From NCBI GenBank assembly GCA_034336665.1, contig JAPFBE010000032.1, positions 2,790,001 through 2,854,000 of the forward strand: a stretch of 64,000 nucleotides of DNA, read 5' to 3'. Every line of letters starts with the position of its first letter. The stretch's first letter is position 1. The translations under genes and the position numbers were made by a program. Source of the DNA: Luscinia megarhynchos. Its lineage: Eukaryota; Chordata; Aves; Passeriformes; Turdidae. Shown here in pieces: positions 11,395-21,499 of this stretch. The notes under the pieces were generated by a model. That model was not told the origin of the DNA, made no database searches, and saw nothing but the letters and a program-made list of their open reading frames with translations.

Positions 11395-12000
11395 GTACTG
11401 GGTTAGTGTTATGACTACTCCTCTCCCTGCCCCCCCCTCTCTGCCTGCACGGAGCTGCCTGCCGCCCTGGCCGTTCCTCCCCCGCCCCGGCGGGCCCCCG
11501 GCTGCTGGGCTGCTGCTGGCCTGCTGCTTTTGCTGCTGCTGCTGGCCTGCTGCTGCTGCTTTTGCTGCTGCTTTTGCCGCTTTTGCCGCCGCTTCTTCCC
11601 CTAGCTTTTGCCCCAGCTTCTCCCTCTTTCTCTCTCCCTTCTTCCCCTCATCCCGAAGATCTGCACCGGCTCTGGACGGAGGGATCTGAACATCAGAGAC
11701 TGCCTCTGGAAGCCTGCCAAAGAAGCTTTGCACCCTTCCCAGCAGGGACTGACCGAGCTCGTCCATCCTCACTCACCTTGGTGAAAACGTTTTGTGTCAT
11801 CTGGGGATTGTTCTTTCCTGGTGCTGGGAAGTGTTTTTTCTGTGTGTTTGTTAAAATAAACAAGTTTTTCCCAATTTTTTCCCTCGGAGGAAGTTCTTCC
11901 CATACCCGGTAGTGGGAGGGGGAAGGAGTTCTGGGGGTTTATTTTCCTAGGGGGACTCCTTTGGGAGATATCTCCCATAAATTTGTCCAAAACCAGGACA
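11395..12000 (+). repeat. 5' LTR of ERV-L d
   Basis: 606 bases, TGTACTGGG to CCAGGACA. It contains a run of TGC-type trinucleotide repeats (about 11505-11595), a pyrimidine-rich block, and AATAAA within TTAAAATAAACAAG near 11850-11870. The 3' copy is at 17399-18021. Confidence 0.93.
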
Positions 12001-12005
12001 AATCT

Positions 12006-12027
12006 TGGCGCCCAAAGTTAGGGGCAC
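12006..12027 (+). promoter_or_regulatory. Primer binding site, tRNA-Lys type
   Basis: TGGCGCCCAAAGTTAGGGGC lies five bases after the LTR. It resembles the tRNA-Lys(1,2) site with small differences. Confidence 0.75.
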
Positions 12028-12082
12028 GAGGAAGTGGAAAAAACTTTATTACCTTGTAACTGTGTATTGGTATAGATTTATA

Positions 12083-12757
12083 ATGTTTTTTGGGATGGAA
12101 GCTGGTATGTGGTTTTGGATACTAGGGTTTTTTGAGGTTTTAATACCTCTCTGGTCTCTGGGGTTATTTTCCTATCCGGAAATAGCTCCAGTACTGTCCC
12201 TTATTTGTAGTTTTTATACTAGAGGGATAATGACCAAAATATTTATCGGACTGGGCTTGGTTGCGATGGCTTGTAAGAGGTTTATAAAGATGCTGGAATC
12301 GGTTCCAGGGATATCTTCTGGATCCTGGTTATGGATATGCACTCAGTTTGTTAGAGGAGAAGAGGGGGAGGAAGCTTTTCAGCCTTTGCTTTCCTTTGTC
12401 TCCTTTGAATTTTTTACAACTTTATTAGAAAATGTGCAGGTTTCCCTGAATACTAAAGAGATTATCTTTCTGATGTTTAATTTAGTAAGTTTTTTATACA
12501 CTGTTTACAGTTTATATAAAATGAGAGCTGAGATTTCTAGAGGGGCTGGTGTAACTCCTGATTTAAGAGCAAAGCAAAATGTGAAGAGTCCTGAATGGTG
12601 TGAGAAATGGCAGGACCTGGGCCAAATGTTAAAGGAATTTTCTGATCCTATAGTTTGGGACTTTCCACAGGAGAAAATTCAAAACCCAGCTGAGGTGGTA
12701 AAATATTTGAAAGAGAAGTGCCATGATAACCCTAAGGAAAAAAGATCACTGCAGTGA
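12083..12757 (+). CDS. ERV-L d gag N-terminal part with membrane segments
   Basis: The open frame extends back through the primer site, but the first ATG is at 12083. The product is about 225 residues with long hydrophobic stretches: near residues 7-30 (WFWILGFFEVLIPLWSLGLF), 38-70, and about 135-155 (IIFLMFNLVSFLYTVYSLY), then a hydrophilic tail. A multi-spanning membrane region at the Gag N-terminus is unusual. The frame ends at a TGA at 12755. A frame change in the A-run near 12738-12743 probably separates it from the next segment, because the related element F reads through this join in one frame apart from stops. Function unknown. Confidence 0.6.
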   Translation: MFFGMEAGMWFWILGFFEVLIPLWSLGLFSYPEIAPVLSLICSFYTRGIMTKIFIGLGLVAMACKRFIKMLESVPGISSGSWLWICTQFVRGEEGEEAFQPLLSFVSFEFFTTLLENVQVSLNTKEIIFLMFNLVSFLYTVYSLYKMRAEISRGAGVTPDLRAKQNVKSPEWCEKWQDLGQMLKEFSDPIVWDFPQEKIQNPAEVVKYLKEKCHDNPKEKRSLQ

Positions 12758-13443
12758 GCTGGGCCCTGGCGTATGCTTATCATAGCCTGTTAGATAGTGT
12801 AGGACCACAGACAGCAGACAGGGAACACGGAGATAGATTAGTTACCACCCCAGTGACTCAGGATGTAGTAAACACTCCAGACTTGAGGACAGGGGCGAAA
12901 TTAGATAATAAGCTCCAACCAATGGCCGTGGCTACTAGCACCAGAAGTGGAAAGTGCACAAAGAAGACCGATCGGCCTGTGGATGATGATAATGAAGATG
13001 CAGGAGAAGGACCCTCAACGCCTCCTGATATAAAATCAAGAGTAAAAACAACTAGTGTGAGATCAGAGACTAATAATGAGTCCCTTTCCCTAAAGGATCT
13101 CCGTGGTCTGAGGAAGGATTATACGAGACAACCCAATGAGTCCATAATTAGTTGGCTAGTCCGGCTTTGGGATGCGGCAGGCGAGGCTACCATCCTGGAT
13201 GGCACTGAAGCGAGACACCTGGGATCCCTGTCACACGATCCTGTCATTGATCAGGGAATGATGAGGGAGGCTAACCCTCAAAGCCTCTGGGCACAGGTTT
13301 TAGACAGTGTGGCACAAAGATATCTGTGTGCCGATGACCCTATATATGCAACAAACCCGATGGAAAACCATGGAGCAAGGGATCCAACGACTAAGGGAAA
13401 TGGCAGTGGCGGGGATAATTTTTTCGTAGGATATAACAACTAG
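12754..13443 (+). CDS. ERV-L d gag middle part, capsid-like
   Basis: Open frame continuing gag after the frame change. An acidic, serine/threonine-rich linker (about 12800-13070) is followed by a helical capsid-like region (LSLKDLRGLRKDYTRQ, IISWLVRLWDAAGEAT, EARHLGSLS). The same landmarks are readable in element F. It ends at a stop at 13441, and gag continues in another frame at 13472, so there is a second frameshift around 13410-13440. The listed first codon is not an ATG; translation would come from upstream. Confidence 0.7.
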   Translation: MSWALAYAYHSLLDSVGPQTADREHGDRLVTTPVTQDVVNTPDLRTGAKLDNKLQPMAVATSTRSGKCTKKTDRPVDDDNEDAGEGPSTPPDIKSRVKTTSVRSETNNESLSLKDLRGLRKDYTRQPNESIISWLVRLWDAAGEATILDGTEARHLGSLSHDPVIDQGMMREANPQSLWAQVLDSVAQRYLCADDPIYATNPMENHGARDPTTKGNGSGGDNFFVGYNN

Positions 13444-13471
13444 GAATCCGGACCTGGTCCCATGCACACCG

Positions 13472-14053
13472 GTGATGTGGAGAAAACTTGTGCGACTCGG
13501 GCCATCTGAATACGCCTCTGCCTTAGCAATAATGAAGCGAGAAGAGGTACATGAGATAGTTCTTGATATGGCTAAGAATCTTCGAGCCTATGCGGATGCT
13601 GTGCATGGCCCAACACAAGCCAGAATCACAGCCGTGGAAACACGCTTGCAGAACTTAGAGGACAAGATAAAGGAAAATCATAAGAGGTTCAGGGAGGAGA
13701 TTAAGGAGGACCTCCTCCAAATTTCAGCAGTGCAAATTAGACATCCTGGTATCCAATGCAGACATTTCCCCGATGGGGAGAGGAGGTATACTCCTCGAGC
13801 CGAGTTGTGGCTTTTCTTGCAGGATTCTGGAGAGAACATGAGGAGATGGGATGGGAAGCCTACGGCTGCTCTGGCACAACGGGTGCGTGATCTGAAGGAA
13901 GGCAAGATTAAAAGAGGAAGTTCCGCCAAAAGGAGATCTGCTCCAGTTTCCCGTAGTCAAAATGCCAAACATGATAATGATAATGACATGTCTGACCCTC
14001 TTGAGGGAACTTCTAAGACCTATGCCCCGGAAAAGAAGAATAATCAGGCTTAG
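13472..14053 (+). CDS. ERV-L d gag C-terminal part
   Basis: 193-codon open piece: the end of a helical domain (LVRLGPSEYASALAIMKREEV), a coiled-coil-like segment (ARITAVETRLQNLEDKIKEN), then a basic tail (SAKRRSAPVSRSQNAK). I see no CCHC zinc knuckle, so nucleic-acid binding, if any, would rest on the basic tail. The stop at 14051 overlaps the start of the pol frame. Confidence 0.65.
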   Translation: MMWRKLVRLGPSEYASALAIMKREEVHEIVLDMAKNLRAYADAVHGPTQARITAVETRLQNLEDKIKENHKRFREEIKEDLLQISAVQIRHPGIQCRHFPDGERRYTPRAELWLFLQDSGENMRRWDGKPTAALAQRVRDLKEGKIKRGSSAKRRSAPVSRSQNAKHDNDNDMSDPLEGTSKTYAPEKKNNQA

Positions 14054-14092
14054 AGGGGCCCTGCCTATAGCCAGGGTGAGGCGAGGGAGAAC

Positions 14093-16283
14093 CATGTTTT
14101 TTTGGACCGTGTGGATTCGGTGGCCTGGCACTTCGAAACCACGGAAGTATAAAGCTTTAGTGGATACAGAAGCACAGTGTACGATAATTCCATCAAGATA
14201 TGTGGGGGAAGAATCCGTTTCTATTGCTGGTGTGGCAGGTGGATTGCAAGACTTTACCATAGTGGAAGCTGAAGTGAGTTTAACTGGAAAGGAGTGGAAG
14301 AAACATCTTATTGTGACTGGCCCAGAGGCCCCATGTATTTTGGGAATAGATTACCTCCGAAGTGGGTATTTTAAGGACCCAAAAGGTCTTAAGTGGGCAT
14401 TTGGAATAGCTGCTGTGATGTCAGAGCACATTCGGCAACTGAATACCTTGCCTGGACTATCTGAAAATCCAATTACTGTAAAACTTCTGAAAGGGGAAGA
14501 GCAAAGGGTACCAATTGCCACTTCAGTAGTACATCGCGGGCAATATAGGACAACTCGAGATGCTGTGATCCCCATCCATAAGATGATCCGGGAGCTAGAG
14601 AGCCAAGGGGTGGTCAGCAAAACCCACTCACCCTTCAACAGCCCCATCTGGCCTGTGCGTAAATCTGATGGAGAATGGAGGCTGACTGTGGACTACCGCG
14701 CATTGAATGAAGTCACCCCACCGCTGAGCGCTGCCGTGCCGGACATGCTGGAACTCCAGTACGAGCTAGAGTCCAAGGCAGCAAGGTGGTATGCCACCAT
14801 TGACATTGCCAATGCGTTTTTCTCCATTCCTTTGGCTGCAGAGTGCAGGCCTCAGTTTGCTTTCACCTGGAGGGGCGTGCAGTACACCTGGAACCGACTG
14901 CCCCAGGGGTGGAAACACAGTCCCACCATCTGCCATGGGCTGATCCAGGCTGCACTGGAAAAGGGTGAGGCTCCAGAACATTTGCAGTACATCGATGACA
15001 TCATTGTGTGGGGAAATACAGCAGCAGAAGTGTTTGAGAAAGGAGAGGAAATTATCCAAATCCTCCTGGAAGCCGGTTTTGCCATTAAGAAGAGTAAAGT
15101 TAAGGGACCTGCTCGTGAGATCCAGTTCCTAGGAGTGAAGTGGCAAGATGGAAGACGTCAGATTCCCACTGATGTTATTAACAAAATCACAGCTATGTCT
15201 CCACCCACTAACAAGAAAGAAACACAAGCTTTCTTGGGTGCTATAGGCTCTTGGAGAATGCACATCCCCGAGTACAGTCAGATTGTGAGCCCTCTTTACC
15301 AGGTCACTCGGAAGAAGAATGATTTCCATTGGGGCCCCGAACAACAGCAAGCCTTCGCCCAGATTAAACAAGAAATCGCCCATGCAGTAGCTCTTGGCCC
15401 AGTTAGGACAGGGCCAAATGTGAAGAATGTGCTCTACTCTGCATCTGGGAACCACGGTTTGTTTTGGAGTCTGTGGCAGAAGGTGCCTGGTGAGACTCGA
15501 GGCCGACCCCTGGGATTTTGGAGCAGAAGTTGCAGAGGATCGGAAGGCAACTATACCCCAACAGAGAAGGAAATCTTGGCTGCCTATGAGGGAGTCCAAG
15601 CCGCTTCAGAGGTGATTGGTACAGAAGCACAACTCCTCTTGGCACCCCGACTGCCAGTGCTGGGGTGGATATTCAGCAAAAAGGTTCCCTCCACCCACCA
15701 TGCCATCAGTGCCACATGGAGCAAGTGGATTGCCCTCATCACTCAGCGCTCCCGGATTGGAAAACTCAATCGCCCCAGGATTTTAGAAATAATTACAAAC
15801 TGGCCAAAAGGTGAAAGATTCAGTGTCACGGATGAGGAAGAAGAACCAGTGACCCGGGCTGAAGAAGCTCCACTGTACAACCAGCTACCGGCAGAGGAAG
15901 CACGTTACGCTCTATTCACCGACGGTTCTTGTCGCATCGTAGGGATGAACCGGAGGTGGAAAGCAGCTGTATGGAGCCCCACACGATGGGTCGCAGAGGC
16001 CACTGAAGGAGAGGGCGGATCAAGTCAGCTTGCTGAACTTAAAGCTACTGAACTGGCCCTAGACGTTGCAGAAAGAGAGAAATGGCCGAAACTCTATGTG
16101 TACACTGATTCCTGGATGGTGGCCAATGCTCTGTGGGGATGGTTGAAGAAATGGAAAGAGGCGAACTGGCAGCGCAGAGGAAAACCAATTTGGGCTGCTG
16201 AAGAATGGAAAAACATCGCTATTCGGTTAGAGAAACTACCTGTGAAAGTTCGCCATGTAGACGCCCATGTCCCCCAGAAGTAG
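14093..16283 (+). pseudogene. ERV-L d protease, RT and RNase H
   Basis: One long open frame. The protease motif reads LVDTEAQCTIIP (14160-14190), with Glu where the catalytic DTG/DTA triad normally has Gly. RT follows with the LTVDYRALNEVT and LPQGWKHSP boxes and a YIDD catalytic box at 14988-14999. RNase H has FTDGSC (about 15915), an Glu in AELKATELA, YTDSW near 16103 and HVDAH near 16254. It ends at a TAG at 16281; integrase continues in the next frame, so a frameshift separates them. RT and RNase H look intact; the protease change predicts failure to process Gag-Pol. Confidence 0.88.
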
Positions 16284-17235
16284 AGCAAATGAAGAGCAGC
16301 AAAACAATCAGCAGGTAGATCAGGCTGCAAAGATAGGGGTGTCTAAGATAGATCTTGACTGGGAGCACAAGGGAGAGTTGTTCCTAGCACGATGGGCCCA
16401 TGATGCCTCAGGCCACCAGGATAGAGATGCCACCTATAAGTGGGCACGAGACCAAGGGGTGGATCTTACCATGGACAGCATAACACAAGTTTTTCATGAC
16501 TGTGACACCTGCGCTGCCATCAAGCAGGCCAAGCGAGTGAAGCCCCTCTGGTATGGTGGACGTTGGTCCAAGTACAAGTACAGGGAGGCTTGGCAGATTC
16601 ATTACATCACACTGCCTCAGACTCGCCAGGGTAAACGTTATGTGCTGACCATGGCGGAAGCCACCACCGGCTGGTTGGCGGCCTACCCTGTGTCCCATGC
16701 TACTGCCCGCAACACCATCTTGGGCCTGGAAAAGCAGATCCTTTGGAGGCATGGTACCCCTGAGAGGATTGAGTCAGACAATGGGACTCATTTTAAGAAT
16801 AACCTTGTCAACACCTGGGCTAGGGAACATGGTATTGAGTGGGTGTACCACATCCCTTACCATGCACCAGCTGCAGGTAAAGTGGAGAGGTACAATGGAT
16901 TGTTGAAAACCACCTTGAAAGTATTGGGTGGGAGATCTTTTTAAAACTGGGAACAACATCTAGCAAAGGCTACTTGGTTAGTTAACACCAGAGGTTCCAT
17001 CAACCGAGCAGGTCCTGCCCAGTCTGACTTCCTTAATATAGTGGATGGAGATAAAGTCCCAGTGGCCCAAGTTAAAGGTTTGTTAGGAAAGGCAGTATGG
17101 GTTAATCCTGCCTCGAGTACAGGCAAACCCATTCGTGGGATTGTCTTTGCTCAAGGACCAGGATGTACGTGGTGGGTAATGCAGAAAGATGGAACAACAC
17201 GATGTGTACCTCAGGGAGATCTGATTGTGGGGTGA
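16267..17235 (+). pseudogene. ERV-L d integrase, catalytic Asp lost
   Basis: Zinc-binding part with H..H (WAHDASGH) and C..C (CDTC) near 16390-16515. The core reads WQIHYITL: codon CAT at 16600-16602 sits where the first catalytic Asp belongs. The second Asp (SDNGTHF, 16777) and the Glu (KVERYNG, about 16884) are present. A TAA at 16942-16944 stops the frame. The C-terminal part continues unbroken to 17235 (KPIRGIVFAQGPGCTWWV). Both the Asp change and the stop predict an inactive enzyme. Confidence 0.85.
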
Positions 17236-17382
17236 GAGAGAAGGAATAAAGTAAGTGTTGAAGGCCTGAGTAAGTAAAATGAGAGGAAACGTGTAAGTGT
17301 TGAAGGTCTGAGCAAGTAGATGAAAGCTTTTACATTGTATAGTGGTGTATATATCCCAATCGTGTGTCAATGTTCACGATGT

Positions 17383-17398
17383 GGGATAAGGGGTGGAA
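17383..17398 (+). promoter_or_regulatory. Polypurine tract of ERV-L d
   Basis: GGGATAAGGGGTGGAA immediately before the TG of the 3' LTR. Confidence 0.75.
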
Positions 17399-18021
17399 TG
17401 TCCTGGGTTAGTGTTATGACTACTCCTCTCCCTGCCCCCCCCTCTCTGCCTGCACGGAGCTGCCTGCCGCCCTGGCCGTTCCTCCCCCGCCCCGGCGGGC
17501 CCCCGGCTGCTGGGCTGCTGCTGGCCTGCTGCTTTTGCTGCTGCTGCTGGCCTGCTGCTGCTGCTTTTGCTGCTGCTTTTGCCGCTTTTGCCGCCGCTTC
17601 TTCCCCTAGCTTTTGCCCCAGCTTCTCCTGCCCCCAGCTGCTCCCTCTTTCTCTCTCCCTTCTTCCCCTCATCCCGAAGATCTGCACCGGCTCCGGACGG
17701 AGGGATCTGAACATCAGAGACTGCCTCTGGAAGCCTGCCAAAGAAGCTTTGCACCCTTCCCAGCAGGGACTGACCGAGCTCGTCCATCCTCACTCACCTT
17801 GGTGAAAATGTTTTGTGTCATCTGGGGATTGTTCTTTCCTGGTGCTGGGAAGTGTTTTTTCTGTGTGTTTGTTAAAATAAACAAGTTTTTCCCAATTTTT
17901 TCCCTCGGAGGAAGTTCTTCCCGAACCCGGTAGTGGGAGGGGGAAGGAGTTCTGGGGGTTTATTTTCCTAGGGGGACTCCTTTGGGAGATATCTCCCATA
18001 AATTTGTCCAAAACCAGGACA
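17399..18021 (+). repeat. 3' LTR of ERV-L d
   Basis: 623 bases, TGTCCTGGG to CCAGGACA. It equals the 5' LTR except for five substitutions and a 17-bp insertion near 17628-17645 that partly duplicates the local CAGCT-CTCC sequence. Confidence 0.93.
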
Positions 18022-19650
18022 GAGACATAAACCTGAGACCCTGGGAAACCAGGCACTGCAAAGATGCTAATTAGCTCATTCCAAAGTAAATCTTATTCCT
18101 AGCCCTGATTGTCAGTTGGACTGAGACCTTTCCCATAAAATGTCAAGCCCTTCGGGATTGGACCTTTGCCCTCAGTTATTCCCTATGTATTGTGGACTTG
18201 ATCCCTTTCCCCCAGTCTTTGGTCACTGCCTGTCCTTGGAACAACATTGCATTTGGATGCTGCTTCTCTGATACCCTGAATTAAAGGATATCTCTGGCAT
18301 ACCATCATACTTGTCCTGTTATTATTAATATTTATAGACATGCTATTACCCTGTTAAGTCAGTAAGGTTGTCGCCAGAGGAAGCCCCCCAGAACACAACA
18401 GGCCAGCAGGTTCAGGGAGGTGATTTTCCCACTCTACTCTGCCCTTGTGAGACCCCATCTGGAGTACTGCATCCAGCTCTGGGGTTCTCAGAACACAAGA
18501 AACATATTCCTGTTAGAGCAGGTCCATAGGAGGGCCTGGAAGATGATAGAAAGGCTGGAACACCTCTCCTACAAAAACATGCTGGGACCTGAGGCACTTC
18601 AGCCTGGAGAAGAGAAGACTCCATGAAGATCTAATTATGGCCTTCCAGTATATGAGGGGAGCCTACAAGAGGGCTGGAGAGGGACTTTTTACACAGGCAG
18701 ATAGTGATAGGACAAGGGGGGATGGTGTTAAAATAAAAGAGGAGAGATTTAGATTAGATGTTAGGAAGAAGCTCTTTACATTGAAGGTAGTGAGGCTTTG
18801 GAACAGGTTGCTCAGAGTTGTGGATGCCCCATCCCTGGAGCTGTTCAAAGCCAGGTTGAATCAGGGCCTGAGCAACCTGATCTAGTGGGTGGCATTGTTG
18901 TCTATGGGGAGGCCATCAGAACTAGATGATCTTTAAGGTCCCTTCCAACACAAGTTATTCTATGATTCTATACCAACTTTGTCTCCACCAGCTAACAAGA
19001 ATTAAATACAGGCTTTCCTAGGGGTTCCAGAGAATGCATATTTCAGGTTATAGTCAGCTTGCGAGCTAGAAGAAGAAGCATTTTGAGGGAGTTCTTGAGC
19101 AATAACAGGTCTTTGAGAAGATCACACCGGAAATAGATCAAGCGGTAGCTCTTGGGCCTGTCCAGACAGAACCAGACATGCAAAATACACCCTACACTGC
19201 AGCTGGAGAGCAGGGTCTTACCTGAAGCCTCTGGCAGAAAACATCAGGAGAAAATGGAGGTTTATCTCAAGGGTTTTGGATCTGGGGTTATTGAGGATCA
19301 GAAAGCCACTACACTCCAACTGGAAGAGGGATACTATTAGCATATGAGGGGCTTCAAATCACTTCAGAAGTTCTTGGTACAAACGCATATCTGCTCTTGG
19401 CACCACATTTGCCCATGCTACACTGGATGTTCAAAGGAAACATCCTTTCTATGCATCATGCAATTGATGCCACATGGACTAAGTGGGTAGTGTTGATGGT
19501 GCAATGAGCTCAAATGGGGAATCCCAACCACCCAGAAATGCTGAAAGAGCTGAAGACTGACCAGAAGGCAGTGATTTTGGAGCATTGCCTGAAGAGGTGA
19601 TACATGCCCAAGAGGCAGGTAAGGGTCGATGCAGAGTTTCCCAGATCTGC

Positions 19651-20210
19651 CTCACAACCATCCAAGATCAGAGACTGAGATGAAGGGACCCCACTGCTTT
19701 CTCTGGACAGGAGTCCTGGCCTGGCCGAGGTGGATGCTTGCCAAGGGACTGTTCTGCAGGTGTGGTTACTGCTTGCCATGGTACACTGCTCTCGAGCAGG
19801 GTACTGGCCATAGCATCCTGTTCCTGCACCTGTTTCTTGGAGCAACAGGCCTCCACACACAATAGTCCATAAATCTCCCCACCTCTTGGCCAAAGGCCAC
19901 TCGCTTTGGAAAAAGACTATAAAAAGATTACATTTTGAAGAAGACCTTTGAGATCTCCCTACGGACGGAAGACACGTCTATTGGCTGAAGACCATGAGTA
20001 CGTCGTCCCATCTGTTGGTAGCTATTCCCCACTCCCCTCTTTCTCTCTCTCTCTCTTTACTTTTTTCCTTTATATCTGTCCCCTCTATCACAAAACTCAG
20101 TTGTTGGCACTCAATAAAGTGCATTGCTGTTTGCTATTGAATAAAACTTTAGCCCCTGGTTGTTTGTCTTTTGCACCCTAAGGTCAAACAAACCATCATG
20201 ACTCCTGCTT
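19651..20210 (+). repeat. LTR-like insertion in the ERV-L relic
   Basis: Sequence that interrupts the RNase H region and looks like an LTR: a TATAAAAAG box near 19917, a CT-rich run near 20041-20058, and two AATAAA signals (20112-20117, 20140-20145). Boundaries are uncertain; a 4-bp gatc on both sides is only a weak candidate duplication. Confidence 0.5.
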
Positions 20211-20732
20211 GTGTTGAGCAGATCATGACAAGGCACAAGTCATATAAAAAGTTTTCAGAAGATGAAAACCATTATGCTCCATTTACTGATGAATCCTCTC
20301 ATATTGTAGGCAGCCATCAGAAGTAGAAAGTTACTGCGTGGAGTCCCACACCAGAAGTTGGAGTATGCAAGTTTGAAGAAATAAAAACCATCCACATGTC
20401 TAGAGAACGCTGAATGAGAAAAGTGGACATTACTCTGTTTCTATACTGACTCATGGATGGTGGCAAATGCAATGGAAGCAGGTCAACTGGCAGTGCAGAA
20501 GCAAATCCATTTGGGATCCTGCATTGTAGGAAGTTATCACTTCCCGGGTAGAAAGCATTGCTTTAAAGTTATGTCATGTAGATGCTCACATGCACAAGAG
20601 CTGTGACACTGAAGAACATCAAAACAATGAAGAGGTAGAGATAACTCTCAAAATTGAAGTAGCTCAAATGAACTTAGACTGGGAGAATAAGGGGGAGTTA
20701 TTTGTAGCTCAATGGGCCCACAAAACATCAGG

Positions 20733-21220
20733 ACATGTAGAGAACGTGGCAAGAAACACAGTGAGGTGATGGAGTATGTCCAAAGAAGGGCAATGAAGCT
20801 GATGAACGGTCTAGAAAACAAGTCCTATGAGGAGCAGCTGAGGGAACTAGGGTTGCTTAGTCTGGAGAAAAGGGGGATCAGGGAAGACTTTATTGCTCTC
20901 TACAGCTGTCTAAAAGAAGGATGTAGCCAGGTGGGCATCAGTCTCTTTTCCCAGGTAACAATTGACAATAGGAAATGGCCACAAGTTGCACCAGGGGAGG
21001 TTTAGTTGATATATTAGGGAAAATTTCTTGACAGGAAGGGTTGTCAAGCATTGGAACAGGCTGCCCAGGGAAGTGGTTGAGTAAGCATCCCTGGAGGTAT
21101 TTAAAAGATGTGTAGGTGTGGCACTTGGGGACATGGTTTAGTGAATTTGTCAGTGTTATATTAATGGTTGAACTCAATGATCTTAAAGGTCTTTTCCAGT
21201 CTAAATGATTCTGATTTCTA
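20733..21220 (+). mobile_element. CR1 3' fragment in the ERV-L relic
   Basis: 5'-truncated CR1: the ORF2 end (VQRRAMKLMNGLENKSYEEQLRELG, given in part) and a CR1-type 3' end (AATGATCTTAAAGGTCTTTTCCAG). It splits the ERV-L integrase zinc domain. Confidence 0.85.
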
Positions 21221-21361
21221 TATCCAGATCACAAATGGTCCAGCTTAAAATGCAACATACAGATGGACTCGTGATCAAGTGATGGACCTGACCATGGAGG
21301 TCATGATGCAGGTCACCCATGAATGTAAAATGCCACAAGCAAGCCACACAAGTAAGTCAGA

Positions 21362-21420
21362 GATCACAGAATATTCTGACTTGAAAGGGACCCACAAGGA
21401 TCATCAACTCTAACTCGTAA
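21362..21420 (-). mobile_element. Short CR1 3'-end fragment
   Basis: ATCACAGAATATTCTGACTT and the following GGGACCCACAAGGATCATC read on the minus strand as the typical CR1 3' terminus. It is a severely 5'-truncated copy. Confidence 0.7.
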
Positions 21421-21499
21421 GTGAATGGCACATCTGGGAGTTGAAGTTGTTGCCAGAATGATTTTTGCTTTCATATATTCTTTATATTACTAAAGGTTC

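Larger units (their letters stand above)
11395..18021 (+). mobile_element. ERV-L 'd', young near-full-length provirus
   Basis: 6.6-kb plus-strand provirus: LTR, Lys-type primer site, gag, protease, RT, RNase H, integrase, purine tract, LTR, and no env, as usual for ERV-L (class III). Duplication gagac flanks it. By eye the two LTRs differ by five substitutions over 606 bases plus one 17-bp insertion, so it is recent compared with its surroundings. Gag and pol are mostly open but interrupted by a few frameshifts and one stop. The protease and integrase active sites carry damaging changes. Confidence 0.93.
4714..18400 (+). mobile_element. ERV 'b', beta-like provirus with alpha-type env
   Basis: A plus-strand provirus in CR1. 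LTRs lie at 4714-5117 and, split, at 11363-11394 plus 18022-18400. The 6-bp target duplication ggccag is intact at 4708-4713 and 18401-18406. Internal order: Lys-like primer site, gag with two solo LTR insertions, protease, a large pol loss, integrase C-terminus, env, purine tract. ERV-L d sits in the 3' LTR. The two LTRs differ at many more positions than those of d, consistent with b being older. All genes are broken. Confidence 0.9.
11363..18400 (+). repeat. 3' LTR of ERV b, split by ERV-L d
   Basis: The first 32 bases (11363-11394) and the rest (18022-18400) together match the 5' LTR at 4714-5117. The break falls at gagac, which appears on both sides (11390-11394 and 18022-18026) as the target duplication of the inserted element. 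Everything between is ERV-L d. Confidence 0.92.
3518..18971 (+). mobile_element. CR1 LINE, host of ERVs a and b
   Basis: The CR1 pieces are 3518-4713 and 18401-18971, separated by provirus b. The left piece encodes the linker and reverse transcriptase of a CR1 element ([34 protein letters not shown]). The right piece continues it (FRLDVRKKLFTLKVVRLWNRL) to a typical avian CR1 3' end (GGTCCCTTCCAACACAAGTTATTCTATGATTCTATA, given in parts at 18938-18971). The frame is broken many times. Downstream, ERV-L sequence resumes at 18972, so the CR1 itself interrupts an older ERV-L. Confidence 0.9.
18972..21356 (+). mobile_element. Old ERV-L pol relic, interrupted
   Basis: Degenerate pieces align by eye with ERV-L d: 18976-19505 with the RT end/RNase H connection (SPPANKN start; region of 15190-15760 in d), 20270-20345 with the RNase H start (FTDESSHIVG), 20580-20730 with the RNase H/integrase join (MNLDWENKGELFVAQWAHKTSGH) and 21221-21340 with the zinc domain (RDQVMDLTMEVM). 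Stops are frequent. The relic is interrupted by LTR-like sequence (about 19651-20210) and a CR1 (20733-21220). Its left part is cut by the CR1 ending at 18971. Confidence 0.8.

Noticed and set aside
11344..11772. Minus-strand 142-codon ORF with poly-Ala/Lys-Ala and Gln runs, repeated at 17367-17793
   Set aside because: It is the antisense reading of the TGC-repeat block inside the ERV-L d LTRs. Its duplication simply follows the LTR pair.
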